A stretch of DNA of 64,000 nucleotides from CAG-964 sp902789345 (GTDB lineage Bacteria; Bacillota; Clostridia; Oscillospirales; Acutalibacteraceae). The position numbers were made by a program, and so were the translations under genes. Each line of letters starts with the position of its first letter. Position 1 is the first letter of the stretch. The stretch lies in the NCBI GenBank assembly GCA_052117325.1, contig JBQKJJ010000003.1; one strand, given 5' to 3'. This document shows, in pieces, positions 8,716 to 17,220 of this stretch. The notes beneath the pieces were generated by a model. That model was not told the DNA's origin. It did no database searches and saw only the letters and a program-made list of their open reading frames with translations.

Positions 8716-9957
8716 TTAGCCCAATATGCTCAACAGTACGCCGGCTGCAACAGCAGAACCGATTACACCTGCAACATTTGGACCCATAGCGTGCATTAAC
8801 AAGAAGTTTGTAGGGTCTTCAGCCTGACCAACCTTTTGTGATACACGGGCAGCCATAGGTACGGCAGATACACCTGCACTACCGATAAGTGGGTTAACCT
8901 TACCCTTAGTAGCAACGCACATTAGCTTACCAAACAATACGCCTGCGGCTGTACCGATACAGAATGCGATCAAGCCCAAAGCGATAATCTTTAGTGTGTC
9001 TATCTTTAGGAATACAGAACCTGTAGCTGTAGCACCAACTGTTACACCAAGGAATATTGTAATAATATTCATCAGCTCGTTCTGTGCTGTCTTGAACAGT
9101 CTGTCAACAACGCCGCTTTCACGGAACAGGTTACCAAGCATTAGCATACCAACAAGCGGAGCAGCATCCGGCAGGAAGATAGCAACTACAATTACAACAA
9201 GAACAGGGAAGATAATCTTCTCAAGCTTTGAAACAGGTCTTAGCTGCTTCATAACAATAGTACGCTCTTTCTTTGTTGTAAGAGCCTTCATAATAGGAGG
9301 CTGAATAATAGGAACAAGCGCCATATATGAATAAGCCGCAACGGCTATAGGTCCCAGCAGCTCCGGTGCTAATTTTGATGTTACAAAAATAGCTGTAGGG
9401 CCGTCTGCACCGCCTATAATAGCGATAGCACCTGACTGTGCGCCCGAGAAGCCTAAGAATATAGCACCGATAAATGTAATCAAAATACCTATCTGTGCAG
9501 CAGCACCCAAGATAAAGCTCTTTGGGTTAGCAATAAGCGGACCAAAGTCTGTCATCGCACCTACGCCCAAGAAAATAAGCGGTGGGTAAATACCAAGCTT
9601 AACACCTTGATACAAATAGTAGAACAAACCGCCGTTTGTAGGCACGTTGTAATAATCAACACCTTGCAGCGTGGTTATGGCATAGCTGGCGGATTCGCCG
9701 TTATGACTGGCAATATAGTCTGCAACAGGCACCAAATCGGTGGACGGTGCTGACATAATAGCCGGGTATAGGTTTACCAAAAGCATACCAAAGGCTATAG
9801 GCAGCAAAAGCATTGGCTCGTACTGCTTTTTAATAGCCAAATAAAGCAAAACAATAGAAACCAAAATCATTATATAGTTTTGCCACGGCAAATAGCATAG
9901 ACCTGAATTTTTATAAAGGTCTACTATGGACTCTAAAAATCCTTGTAAAATTTCCAT
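8716..9957 (-). CDS. oadB: Na+-translocating decarboxylase beta subunit
   Basis: Polytopic membrane subunit of the oxaloacetate/methylmalonyl-CoA/glutaconyl-CoA decarboxylase family. It accepts carboxybiotin, releases CO2 and exports Na+. The 413 residues contain about 10 membrane segments and the family-defining IGGADGPTAIFV stretch, whose Asp lies in the Na+ channel, plus PIIQPPIMK and the conserved C-terminal NFLLMHAMGPNVAGVIGSA. The substrate is set by the alpha subunit, which is not adjacent. Follows oadG by 33 bp in one transcript. Confidence 0.93.
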   Translation of the reverse strand: MEILQGFLESIVDLYKNSGLCYLPWQNYIMILVSIVLLYLAIKKQYEPMLLLPIAFGMLLVNLYPAIMSAPSTDLVPVADYIASHNGESASYAITTLQGVDYYNVPTNGGLFYYLYQGVKLGIYPPLIFLGVGAMTDFGPLIANPKSFILGAAAQIGILITFIGAIFLGFSGAQSGAIAIIGGADGPTAIFVTSKLAPELLGPIAVAAYSYMALVPIIQPPIMKALTTKKERTIVMKQLRPVSKLEKIIFPVLVVIVVAIFLPDAAPLVGMLMLGNLFRESGVVDRLFKTAQNELMNIITIFLGVTVGATATGSVFLKIDTLKIIALGLIAFCIGTAAGVLFGKLMCVATKGKVNPLIGSAGVSAVPMAARVSQKVGQAEDPTNFLLMHAMGPNVAGVIGSAVAAGVLLSILG

Positions 9958-9990
9958 AAAAACATTCCTTTCTCCGACAATTTCAGTACA

Positions 9991-10389
9991 TTAAAACGGT
10001 CTTGTGTTATCCAAAATTCCTGCTGTACTCCATACCGGACGGGATTGTGGAACCTTTTTAATCGACTTAACCTTTGCATCTTTACCATACACTGCGTCTA
10101 CCGCAGCAGCAATAACCGCAATAACCTCGTCTGACATACCGTCAGCAGCTGCAGGCACTGCAGCAGGTGGTGTTGTAACAGGCTGAGCACTTGCAGCACT
10201 TGCGGCCTTTTCAGCCTCAAGCTCAGCTTCTTTTTTTGCTTTCTTCTCATCTGCTGACTTCTGTATTTTTGAAACGATTGCTCCATAAATCATAATTAGC
10301 AGAATAAGCAAAATTAAAACGGCAAACACTACAACAAAACCTGTAATAAGTATGGTTAGTGATATAGTAAGCTTTTCTGACAAATCCAT
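9991..10389 (-). CDS. Decarboxylase gamma subunit (OadG type)
   Basis: A 132-residue single-span membrane protein: one hydrophobic helix near residues 10-33, a charged Lys/Glu linker, an Ala/Pro-rich linker, and a C-terminal segment ending RPVWSTAGILDNTRPF, typical of the OadG/MmdD family. This subunit joins alpha to beta and helps assembly. AGGAGG lies 11 bases before this ATG and only 2 before an ATG at 10398; both starts are possible. The tail resembles that of gamma/delta chains in Clostridia. Confidence 0.85.
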   Translation of the reverse strand: MDLSEKLTISLTILITGFVVVFAVLILLILLIMIYGAIVSKIQKSADEKKAKKEAELEAEKAASAASAQPVTTPPAAVPAAADGMSDEVIAVIAAAVDAVYGKDAKVKSIKKVPQSRPVWSTAGILDNTRPF

Positions 10390-10454
10390 TACCGTCATCT
10401 CCTCCTTTAATATAGAATAAAACAACATAAAGCCATTTTATCAATTTAGTTATT

Positions 10455-10483
10455 ATTATAACCCACCTCAAAATTAATTTCAA
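10455..10483 (-). promoter_or_regulatory. Promoter of oadG-oadB
   Basis: TTGAAA (10483-10478), 17-base spacer and TATAAT (10460-10455), 65 bp upstream of the gamma subunit start. Confidence 0.75.
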
Positions 10484-10580
10484 TAATTAATCATATCCAT
10501 TTTTTGGTTTATTCACAACTTCGTCAAATTACACAAATACAGCTGTAAATTTATAGTTGTTATGTTGTTGATTATAGGAT

Positions 10581-10616
10581 AAAAAAAGCAGAGCACTGTG
10601 GTTAAACAATGCTCTG
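10581..10616 (-). terminator. Terminator after spoIVA
   Basis: Stem CAGAGCA / TGCTCTG with a loop of about 14 bases, followed on the minus strand by C and seven Ts; 27 bp after the spoIVA stop. Confidence 0.85.
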
Positions 10617-10642
10617 AAAAATATAGAATATATATTATCTTA

Positions 10643-12121
10643 TTAAAGTATAATGCATATTAAGCCGTTACAGCCTTCATTTATAATCCTTTCAATGGTT
10701 TCCTTCATTTTATTTCGTGCGTCAACAGGCATACGGTTTAGCTTGTTGTGCAGGCCCTCGTTTACAAGCTCGTGCAATGACTTGCCAAAAATATTTGATT
10801 CCCAAATTTTTATAGGATTTTCTTCAAACTCCTTTAACAAGTAAGAAACAAGCTCCTCCGACTGCTGCTCAGAACCTACTATCGGCGTTACCTCTGTAGT
10901 AATATTTGTTTTCATCATATGGATAGACGGTGCCGAGGCCCTCAGTCGAATGCCGTATTTTCCGCCCTGTTTTATAATTTCAGGCTCTTCCAGAGAAAGC
11001 TCCTCCATAGACGGCATTACAATACCATAGCCTTTTTCGTTTACATCGTCATAAGCTCCCTTAATTTTATCAAAATCACTTTTCAGCCTTGCAAGCTCCA
11101 TTACACAGTTAAGCATATCGCCCTCATCGGCTATGCTTAGCCCTGTTTTTTCACCTAACACCTTATAGAACAGGCTGTTATCAAGGGAAAGAGCTATTCT
11201 TGCAGTACCCTTGCCAAGGTCAATAGACGAAACCTCTGCCCTCTGAATATTCTCACAGCCGTTTGCCGCCTGTGTAATAAGCTGAATTTCCCGTATTTTT
11301 CTTACCTTTGCAGCTGTACCCTCTATAGCGGAATATATAGAGCTTTTCAGCCAGTGGTTTTTTTCCAGAGATGTAACCCACTTTGGCATATCTACCTTTA
11401 TTTCCTTTACAGAAAATTCAAAGAGTATCTGCGCCAATATTTTTTTAATTTCAATTTCGTCAAGCTCTAAGCAGTTTGCCGCTACAACAGGTACATTGTA
11501 CTTTGAGCCGATTTCCTGGGTAAGCTGTACAGTTTCGGCTGACTGCGGATACATACTGTTAAGCAAAACTATAAAGGGCTTATTAATATCCTTAAGCTCG
11601 TTTATAACCCTTTCTTCCGCCTCGGCGTATTCCTCCCTTGGAATATCACTTATACTGCCGTCTGTGGTAATAACCAATCCTATGGTGGAATGGTCGGTAA
11701 TAACCTTTTTAGTACCTATTTCTGCCGCAAGATTAAACGGAATTTGGTCGTCAAACCACGGGGTTTTTACCATTCTGGGCTGTTCGTCCTCTATATAGCC
11801 TATTGCACTGGGAACTATATAGCCAACACAGTCAATGGCCCTTACTCGCAGGCTTGCATTACCCTCCAGGGTAATTTCTACTGCGTCCTCCGGAATAAAT
11901 TTCGGCTCGGTGGTCATTATTGTTCTGCCGGAGGCCGACTGCGGAAGCTCGTCAATGGCACGCTCTCGCCTGCTGTTGTTGTCTATGTTTGGTATAACTA
12001 TAGTATCCATAAACCTTTTAATAAAGGTTGACTTACCTGTTCTTACCGGACCTACTACTCCTATATAAATATCACCGTTGGTCCTTTGGGCAATGTCCTG
12101 GTAAATGTTTCTCTCTTCCAT
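10643..12121 (-). CDS. spoIVA: Stage IV sporulation protein A (coat basement ATPase)
   Basis: Polymerises on the mother-cell face of the outer forespore membrane and forms the platform for coat assembly, using ATP. Full length at 492 residues. A P-loop GPVRTGKST lies at residues 24-32, followed by the TRAFAC GTPase-like domain, a long middle domain, and the C-terminal region ending GCNGLICIIL, the part that contacts the forespore surface. It lies 13 bp downstream of the SipL-like gene and shares its transcript. Confidence 0.97.
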   Translation of the reverse strand: MEERNIYQDIAQRTNGDIYIGVVGPVRTGKSTFIKRFMDTIVIPNIDNNSRRERAIDELPQSASGRTIMTTEPKFIPEDAVEITLEGNASLRVRAIDCVGYIVPSAIGYIEDEQPRMVKTPWFDDQIPFNLAAEIGTKKVITDHSTIGLVITTDGSISDIPREEYAEAEERVINELKDINKPFIVLLNSMYPQSAETVQLTQEIGSKYNVPVVAANCLELDEIEIKKILAQILFEFSVKEIKVDMPKWVTSLEKNHWLKSSIYSAIEGTAAKVRKIREIQLITQAANGCENIQRAEVSSIDLGKGTARIALSLDNSLFYKVLGEKTGLSIADEGDMLNCVMELARLKSDFDKIKGAYDDVNEKGYGIVMPSMEELSLEEPEIIKQGGKYGIRLRASAPSIHMMKTNITTEVTPIVGSEQQSEELVSYLLKEFEENPIKIWESNIFGKSLHELVNEGLHNKLNRMPVDARNKMKETIERIINEGCNGLICIIL

Positions 12122-12134
12122 TTTTCAATCCTCC

Positions 12135-13670
12135 TTACATATTTGGTATAAACAGCATTGTTGCTGTTTTTATTTCGTCCTCTGTAAGCTCGTTTTCAGT
12201 CATAACGGCGTCACGGCATACAGCGTATTCCTTTGCAATGTTCCAAACGCTTTCCCCTCTTGAAGCATAGTAAAGGGTAAGGGCAGCCTTGGTATCCTTT
12301 TTTCTTGGATGCTCTGTGTCTGCTTCTGCCTGGGTTACAAGCCTTACAGACTGTTTGTTAAGCACCGTAATGTCAAGCTTGGTTTCTATGCGGAAGTCAA
12401 TAGAATTGGTACCGTTTATTCTGTAACTTATAGACTGCACTACGCCCTCTGCCTCTACTGCGGTATTTTCTTCACTTGGTGCAACGGGGTATGTAAAATC
12501 AATAACTCGTTCGGAATAAAACGGCATATTCTCGTTATCCTTTGCAAGAATACACATATTCAGTCTGCCTTTTATAAGTGTATTTTCGTCCTCGTTTACC
12601 ACAGTAATGCCGCAGTGTTCGCACCACAGGTCAACTATTGACATAATGCTGTCACTGCCGGCCTCTACAGTTGCCTTTGTAATACAGCTTTCGCTGTAGT
12701 TTTTAACTATGTTTGTAAGCTGCATTTGGCTGTACACAAGATTTAAATCATAGTCTGTTGAATATGCGTCATCTACAGGCTCTATTTCATTATTACTAAA
12801 GCCCAGTGCTGTTGCACCTATTTTAACCTCAAAGCTAACAACGCTGTTGCTGTCGGAATAGTCAGACTTTACCGCCACAGTATGGTTAAGCACCTCTAGG
12901 TTTGTTACGCACATACATTTTTCATCTACACCGTCTGCGTCCAAAATTTCACTGAAAGGCATTGTGTAGTCAAAAATTTTTGTTTCTCCCGTGTTAATAT
13001 CCGCCAGGTACAGCACTCTTATGCTTACATCGCCTTTAACCATAACCTTGTTACTTATTGCCTTGCAGTCGCCCTTAACAATAGTTGCGTCGCTTTTTAG
13101 AATTGACTCTATATTTGACGCACCCTGTCCCAAGGTAACATTATCGCTTAAAATAAATTGCTGCTGTCCCATTCCCTCCAGTGTAGAAAGCTTAACAGGC
13201 GTGCCCTTAACCTGTACATTTTCATCATCTATGCCTATAGGGAATTCCTTTTCCGTTTTGCAAATTACCTTTGCACATACTGAAAAGGCCCCGTGAATAT
13301 CAAGGCGGCGTGGGCTAAGTGCACGGCAGTTTATATACTCCGTCTTTACCTTAGCCGACACAATGGCGTTTTGCGGACTTTGCTTCATACTGAACGAGCA
13401 GGTAAAGGGCAGGTTATGGTCACTGCACCTTATTGATTTTTTTATTGAATCAATGTACAAAATTTTAATTTCAGCCGTACCGTCAACATCCAGTCTGTCA
13501 CCGGAAATGCTTTTGGTAAGGATTTTGGGTGTAACTCTGCATTTAAGTATTCTAAGAATGTCGGGACAATAATCCGGCAATGTTAAGTCCAGGTCAACAG
13601 GCTGTTCTGTACATCCGTCAAATACTACTTCCTTTATTGAAGCAGATTTTTTTAACAAGCTGTAATCCAT
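12135..13670 (-). CDS. sipL: SipL-like spore coat protein (DUF3794 repeats plus LysM)
   Basis: A 511-residue soluble protein with repeated SPOCS/DUF3794 domains (roughly residues 30-110, 170-260 and 320-420) and a C-terminal LysM-type domain (about 463-510, ending MLFIPNM). This architecture is that of SipL, the clostridial partner that brings SpoIVA to the forespore through its LysM domain. Its place immediately upstream of spoIVA strongly supports that role. In the LysM segment the opening YYASRGESVWNIAKEY is well conserved. The symbol is assigned from architecture and context, not from alignment. Confidence 0.88.
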   Translation of the reverse strand: MDYSLLKKSASIKEVVFDGCTEQPVDLDLTLPDYCPDILRILKCRVTPKILTKSISGDRLDVDGTAEIKILYIDSIKKSIRCSDHNLPFTCSFSMKQSPQNAIVSAKVKTEYINCRALSPRRLDIHGAFSVCAKVICKTEKEFPIGIDDENVQVKGTPVKLSTLEGMGQQQFILSDNVTLGQGASNIESILKSDATIVKGDCKAISNKVMVKGDVSIRVLYLADINTGETKIFDYTMPFSEILDADGVDEKCMCVTNLEVLNHTVAVKSDYSDSNSVVSFEVKIGATALGFSNNEIEPVDDAYSTDYDLNLVYSQMQLTNIVKNYSESCITKATVEAGSDSIMSIVDLWCEHCGITVVNEDENTLIKGRLNMCILAKDNENMPFYSERVIDFTYPVAPSEENTAVEAEGVVQSISYRINGTNSIDFRIETKLDITVLNKQSVRLVTQAEADTEHPRKKDTKAALTLYYASRGESVWNIAKEYAVCRDAVMTENELTEDEIKTATMLFIPNM

Positions 13671-13802
13671 AATATTTATCTCTCCTTTTCAAATACCTGT
13701 CCTTGTGTTGCGACAGTGTGTTTACACCCTAAGTATATTCAAACTAATATGCGGTTATGACAACATACGGTGCTACAATAAAATTCCTTTTATTAAACGC
13801 AA

Positions 13803-13838
13803 AAAGCGGCAGGTCAGCACAAACCGACCTGCCGCTAA
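13803..13838 (-). terminator. Terminator after the zinc-ribbon gene
   Basis: An 11-bp perfect GC-rich stem (AGCGGCAGGTC / GACCTGCCGCT) with a 10-base loop and a T5 tail on the minus strand, 32 bp past the stop at 13870. Confidence 0.85.
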
Positions 13839-13869
13839 AATGCGGTAAGTATGAAATTTTTAAATTAAA

Positions 13870-14991
13870 TCAGTAAACAAACAGTTCTTCTCTTTTCCTA
13901 AAGTAGACAACATTTACAAATATCATAACTACGCTTGTTATAATTGACGGAGCAAGGCTAATATAGTCCAACGGACCGGCTCCAAGCGTAAACATTATAG
14001 ATATGCTATATAAAAGACCTATTACCAAATTAAGCACATACATCAGTATAAACAAAAACGGGCCTCGTCTTTTAAAGCCTGAAAGCTGAAACCTTGTGAA
14101 TATTGCATAAGCGGCAAGTGCTATAAGCAGAACGCCGTAAACAACATCAATCATTTTTGCAGTTGGATAGAACATATACAGCGCCTCTACATCACTCATA
14201 GTCATATCCTCACCTAAATATACGCTTCCTGTTAGATATGTAACAGCTGTAAATATGTTTATTGCCGCATTTGCAAACAGCATAAAGTAAATTAAAAATT
14301 TAAACCACGCCATAGGGTAGCCACTGGCATAACCAGGCCCCGGTTTACTGTGTGACCTTTGTGAGGTTACAGTTGGATTATTATTCATATATGCAGGACG
14401 CCCTTGTTGATACGGTGAGTGTCCATACGGCGATGTATTCTGTCCATACCGTGACTGTCCGTATGGTGAAGTATTCTGTCCGTACTGTGACTGTCCATAT
14501 GGTGAAGTGCTCTGTCCGTACTGCGACTGTCCATACGGTGAGGCGTTCTGTCCATATGTCGACTGTCCGTACCGTGACTGTCCATATGGTGAAGTGCTCT
14601 GTCCGTACTGTGACTGTCCGTACTGCGACTGACTATATTGACTATTCGACTGTTGTTCCTGTGCAGCCTGCTGTGAATTTCCTGCTTGCTCTTGAGCTGA
14701 CTGCTGTGAATACATTGACTGATTCTGGGCCGCCTGCTGTGAGTATCTTGACTGATCTTGTGCCGTCTGTTGTGAATTTCCCGCCTGCTCTTGAGCTGAC
14801 TGCTGTGAATACATTGACTGATTCTGTGCTGCCTGCTGTGAGTATCTTGACTGATTCTGAGCCGCCTGTTGTGAATACATTGACTGCTCCTGTGTCGGTT
14901 GCTGTGAATAGCCCGACTGAACAGCTGCTCCACAATGCGGACAAAAAGCCTTTGTTTCATCACACTGTTTGCCGCAAGATGTACATTGCAT
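13870..14991 (-). CDS. Zinc-ribbon membrane protein with Gln/Ser/Tyr repeats
   Basis: Not recognised as a named family. The 373 residues fall into three parts. An N-terminal zinc ribbon has Cys3, Cys6, Cys17 and Cys20 (CTSCG...CPHCG). Residues 29-196 form a low-complexity tract almost free of acidic and hydrophobic residues, first about eight 11-residue units of the YSQQAAQNQSM kind and then SPYGQSQYGQS units. Residues 229-365 contain four membrane helices. The C-terminus (VVYFRKREELFVY) is likely cytosolic. The tract is prion-like in composition and could drive self-association at the membrane. Monocistronic, with its own promoter and terminator. The coding DNA is repetitive, so length may vary between strains. 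Confidence 0.8.
   Translation of the reverse strand: MQCTSCGKQCDETKAFCPHCGAAVQSGYSQQPTQEQSMYSQQAAQNQSRYSQQAAQNQSMYSQQSAQEQAGNSQQTAQDQSRYSQQAAQNQSMYSQQSAQEQAGNSQQAAQEQQSNSQYSQSQYGQSQYGQSTSPYGQSRYGQSTYGQNASPYGQSQYGQSTSPYGQSQYGQNTSPYGQSRYGQNTSPYGHSPYQQGRPAYMNNNPTVTSQRSHSKPGPGYASGYPMAWFKFLIYFMLFANAAINIFTAVTYLTGSVYLGEDMTMSDVEALYMFYPTAKMIDVVYGVLLIALAAYAIFTRFQLSGFKRRGPFLFILMYVLNLVIGLLYSISIMFTLGAGPLDYISLAPSIITSVVMIFVNVVYFRKREELFVY
14404..14643 (-). repeat. Tandem repeats encoding SPYGQSQYGQ units
   Basis: Within the zinc-ribbon gene, imperfect direct repeats of about 30-36 bases (core TGTCCATATGGTGAAGT on the plus strand) encode residues 117-196. Units differ by single bases, which fits slippage or unequal recombination. 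Confidence 0.85.
14644..14907 (-). repeat. Tandem 33-base repeats encoding YSQQAAQNQSM units
   Basis: About eight 33-base units encode residues 29-116 of the same gene. A larger block of about five units (TACATTGACTGATTCTG... on the plus strand) is itself nearly duplicated around 14700-14740 and 14795-14830, showing nested duplication. Confidence 0.85.
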
Positions 14992-15154
14992 AAAATCCCT
15001 CTTTCTTTATCCTCAATATCTTTATTATAATGTTTTCTGCATACACATTATACAGTATGCCGTCAACAAGTATTGCATAACTAATTAAATAAAGCGTCTG
15101 TCGTGCAGATTTTTTATTATATGTATAAACATTATACAACTCTTTCCAATTAGT

Positions 15155-15183
15155 ATAATATCACAGTGTTTCTTGCAAGTCAA
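15155..15183 (-). promoter_or_regulatory. Promoter of the zinc-ribbon gene
   Basis: TTGACT (15183-15178), 17-base spacer and TATTAT (15160-15155). It implies a leader of about 155 bases before the ATG at 14991. The rest of the 14992-15383 gap holds this leader and the aspS terminator; I see no gene in it. Confidence 0.65.
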
Positions 15184-15314
15184 CAAAAATGCATTTTTGT
15201 GTATCTAATATCTTCTTTATGGTTATGGAAAATACAATAATACCCTGCACAGAAGTTTCCGGTACTGCAATAACCCACGGCTTATTGCAAAAAATTTACC
15301 CCTAATATAGAAAA

Positions 15315-15347
15315 ATGGCGTTTGCCATTAAAATACGCAAACGCCAT
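15315..15347 (-). terminator. Terminator after aspS
   Basis: An 11-bp perfect stem (ATGGCGTTTGC / GCAAACGCCAT), 11-base loop and T5 tail on the minus strand, 37 bp after the aspS stop. Confidence 0.87.
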
Positions 15348-15383
15348 CTAAACCTACAGGTTTGTGGTATATAAAAACTAATT

Positions 15384-17183
15384 TTAATCCTGTGTTTCTT
15401 CTTTTTCCTTAACAGTTACAGCAATACCCAAATCATCAAGCTGCTGCTTTTCTATAGAGCTTGGCGCATTTGTCATAGGCTCTGACGCATTCTGTACCTT
15501 CGGAAAAGCTACAACATCTCTTAGTGTAGGTGCCTTAATCATTTGCATTACAAGTCTGTCAAGACCTATGCCCATACCACCATGAGGCGGTGCACCGTAC
15601 TTAAAGGCGTCGGTTAAGAAGCCGAACTTTTTGTAAGCCTCTTCGTCACTTAAACCAAGCAGGCTAAACATTCTCTTTTGCAGGTCAGGATTAGTAATAC
15701 GAATAGAACCTGAAGACAGCTCAATGCCGTTAAGAACCATATCGTAGGCTTTAGCATAAACCTTGCCCTTATCCTCCTCAAGAGTATCCATACACTCATC
15801 GGTAGGTGATGTAAATGGATGGTGCATAGCAACCCAAGTTTCACTTTCCTTGTCATACTCAAAGAACGGGAAGTCAACTACCCACAGGAAGTTATAACCG
15901 TCTTTAATAATATTCAGCTTGTTGGCAACCTCACATCTTAATGCGCCCAATGTGGTAAGAACAGTGTTATTTTCGGTGTCTGCCACAATCATAACAACAT
16001 CGCCCTTTTCGGCACCTGCGGCAGTTAATATTGCCTGCATTTCTTCGTCAGTCATAAACTTTGCAAAGCTTGATGCAATACCGTCATCTGTCATTCTTAT
16101 CCAAGCAAGACCCTTTGCGCCTATACCGCGCACATATTCGGTAAGCTTGTCAATCTCCTTACGAGAGTAGGTTTTTACTGCATTCTTTGCGGTAATACCT
16201 CTTACACTGCCGCCGCCCTCTATAGCATTTTTAAAAACGCCAAAGCCGCAGTTCCTTACAGCCTCTGTAAGGTCAAACAGCTCCATTTCAAAGCGTGTAT
16301 CAGGCTTATCAGAACCAAAGCGCTCCATAACCTGGTTGTAAGTATAGCGCGGGAACGGTGTAGGAATATCAATATCAAGGGTATCCTTAAATACTCTTTT
16401 TATGTAGCCTTCGCCAATAGCCAAAACATCCTCCATATCCACAAAGGACATTTCAAGGTCAATCTGTGTAAACTCCGGCTGACGGTCGGCACGCAAATCC
16501 TCATCTCTAAAGCATCTTGCAATCTGCATATATCTGTCAAAGCCTGCAACCATACACAACTGCTTATAAATTTGCGGTGACTGCGGCAAAGCGTAGAAAC
16601 TGCCCTTGTGTATTCTTGACGGCACCAAGAAATCTCTTGCACCCTCAGGAGTGGACTTAATAAGCATAGGTGTTTCAATTTCAATAAAGCCCTGCTCATC
16701 AAAATAGTCACGGGTTACCTTTGCTATTTTATGTCTTAGCATAATGTTCTGCTGTAGGTCAGGACGACGCAAATCAAGATAACGGTATTTTAATCTTGTA
16801 AGCTCACCTGTTGTTGAGTTTGGAACAATCTCAAACGGAGGTGTTTCGCTTTCGCCTAAAATTCTAAGCTCCTCAACAGCAATTTCAACATCACCTGTTG
16901 CAATTTTATTTGTTTTGGCACTTCTCTCTCTTACTGTACCTACTACACCTAAAACATATTCGCTTTTTACGGAAGCCGCTTTATCAAAAACAGCCTTGTC
17001 TGTTGTATCGTCAAGTGCAAGCTGTAAAATACCTGTACGGTCTCTAAGGTCAATAAAAATAAGCTGACCTAAATTACGCTGGCGCTGTACCCAGCCGAAA
17101 ACAGTAACCTTTTTGCCGCAGTCCTCTATTCTTAGGCTGCCGCAATAGTTAGTTCTTTTTAAGCCTGTCATAAATTCAGCCAT
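15384..17183 (-). CDS. aspS: Aspartyl-tRNA synthetase
   Basis: Class IIb synthetase charging tRNA-Asp; 599 residues, the long bacterial type. An N-terminal OB-fold anticodon-binding domain (about 1-110) precedes the class II core with motif 2 (CFRDEDLRADRQPEFTQIDLEMSF region), the inserted bacterial GAD domain (about 300-420) and motif 3 (GIGLDRL). Whether it is discriminating or also charges tRNA-Asn cannot be read safely here. It follows hisS by 37 bp, a pair conserved in Firmicutes. Confidence 0.97.
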   Translation of the reverse strand: MAEFMTGLKRTNYCGSLRIEDCGKKVTVFGWVQRQRNLGQLIFIDLRDRTGILQLALDDTTDKAVFDKAASVKSEYVLGVVGTVRERSAKTNKIATGDVEIAVEELRILGESETPPFEIVPNSTTGELTRLKYRYLDLRRPDLQQNIMLRHKIAKVTRDYFDEQGFIEIETPMLIKSTPEGARDFLVPSRIHKGSFYALPQSPQIYKQLCMVAGFDRYMQIARCFRDEDLRADRQPEFTQIDLEMSFVDMEDVLAIGEGYIKRVFKDTLDIDIPTPFPRYTYNQVMERFGSDKPDTRFEMELFDLTEAVRNCGFGVFKNAIEGGGSVRGITAKNAVKTYSRKEIDKLTEYVRGIGAKGLAWIRMTDDGIASSFAKFMTDEEMQAILTAAGAEKGDVVMIVADTENNTVLTTLGALRCEVANKLNIIKDGYNFLWVVDFPFFEYDKESETWVAMHHPFTSPTDECMDTLEEDKGKVYAKAYDMVLNGIELSSGSIRITNPDLQKRMFSLLGLSDEEAYKKFGFLTDAFKYGAPPHGGMGIGLDRLVMQMIKAPTLRDVVAFPKVQNASEPMTNAPSSIEKQQLDDLGIAVTVKEKEETQD

Positions 17184-17220
17184 TGGAATTACCTCTTTTT
17201 ACTTTAATTTGTTATATTTA

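Noticed and set aside
13731..13761. Possible sigmaE promoter for sipL-spoIVA (TCATAAC and AATATACT 14 bases apart)
   Set aside because: Too many mismatches to both boxes to list as a feature, although the genes are expected to be sigmaE-dependent.
14352..14993. Long open frames on both strands opposite and across the zinc-ribbon gene
   Set aside because: They arise because the repetitive codons stay open in several frames. Only the frame with the CxxC pairs, membrane helices and ribosome site looks real.
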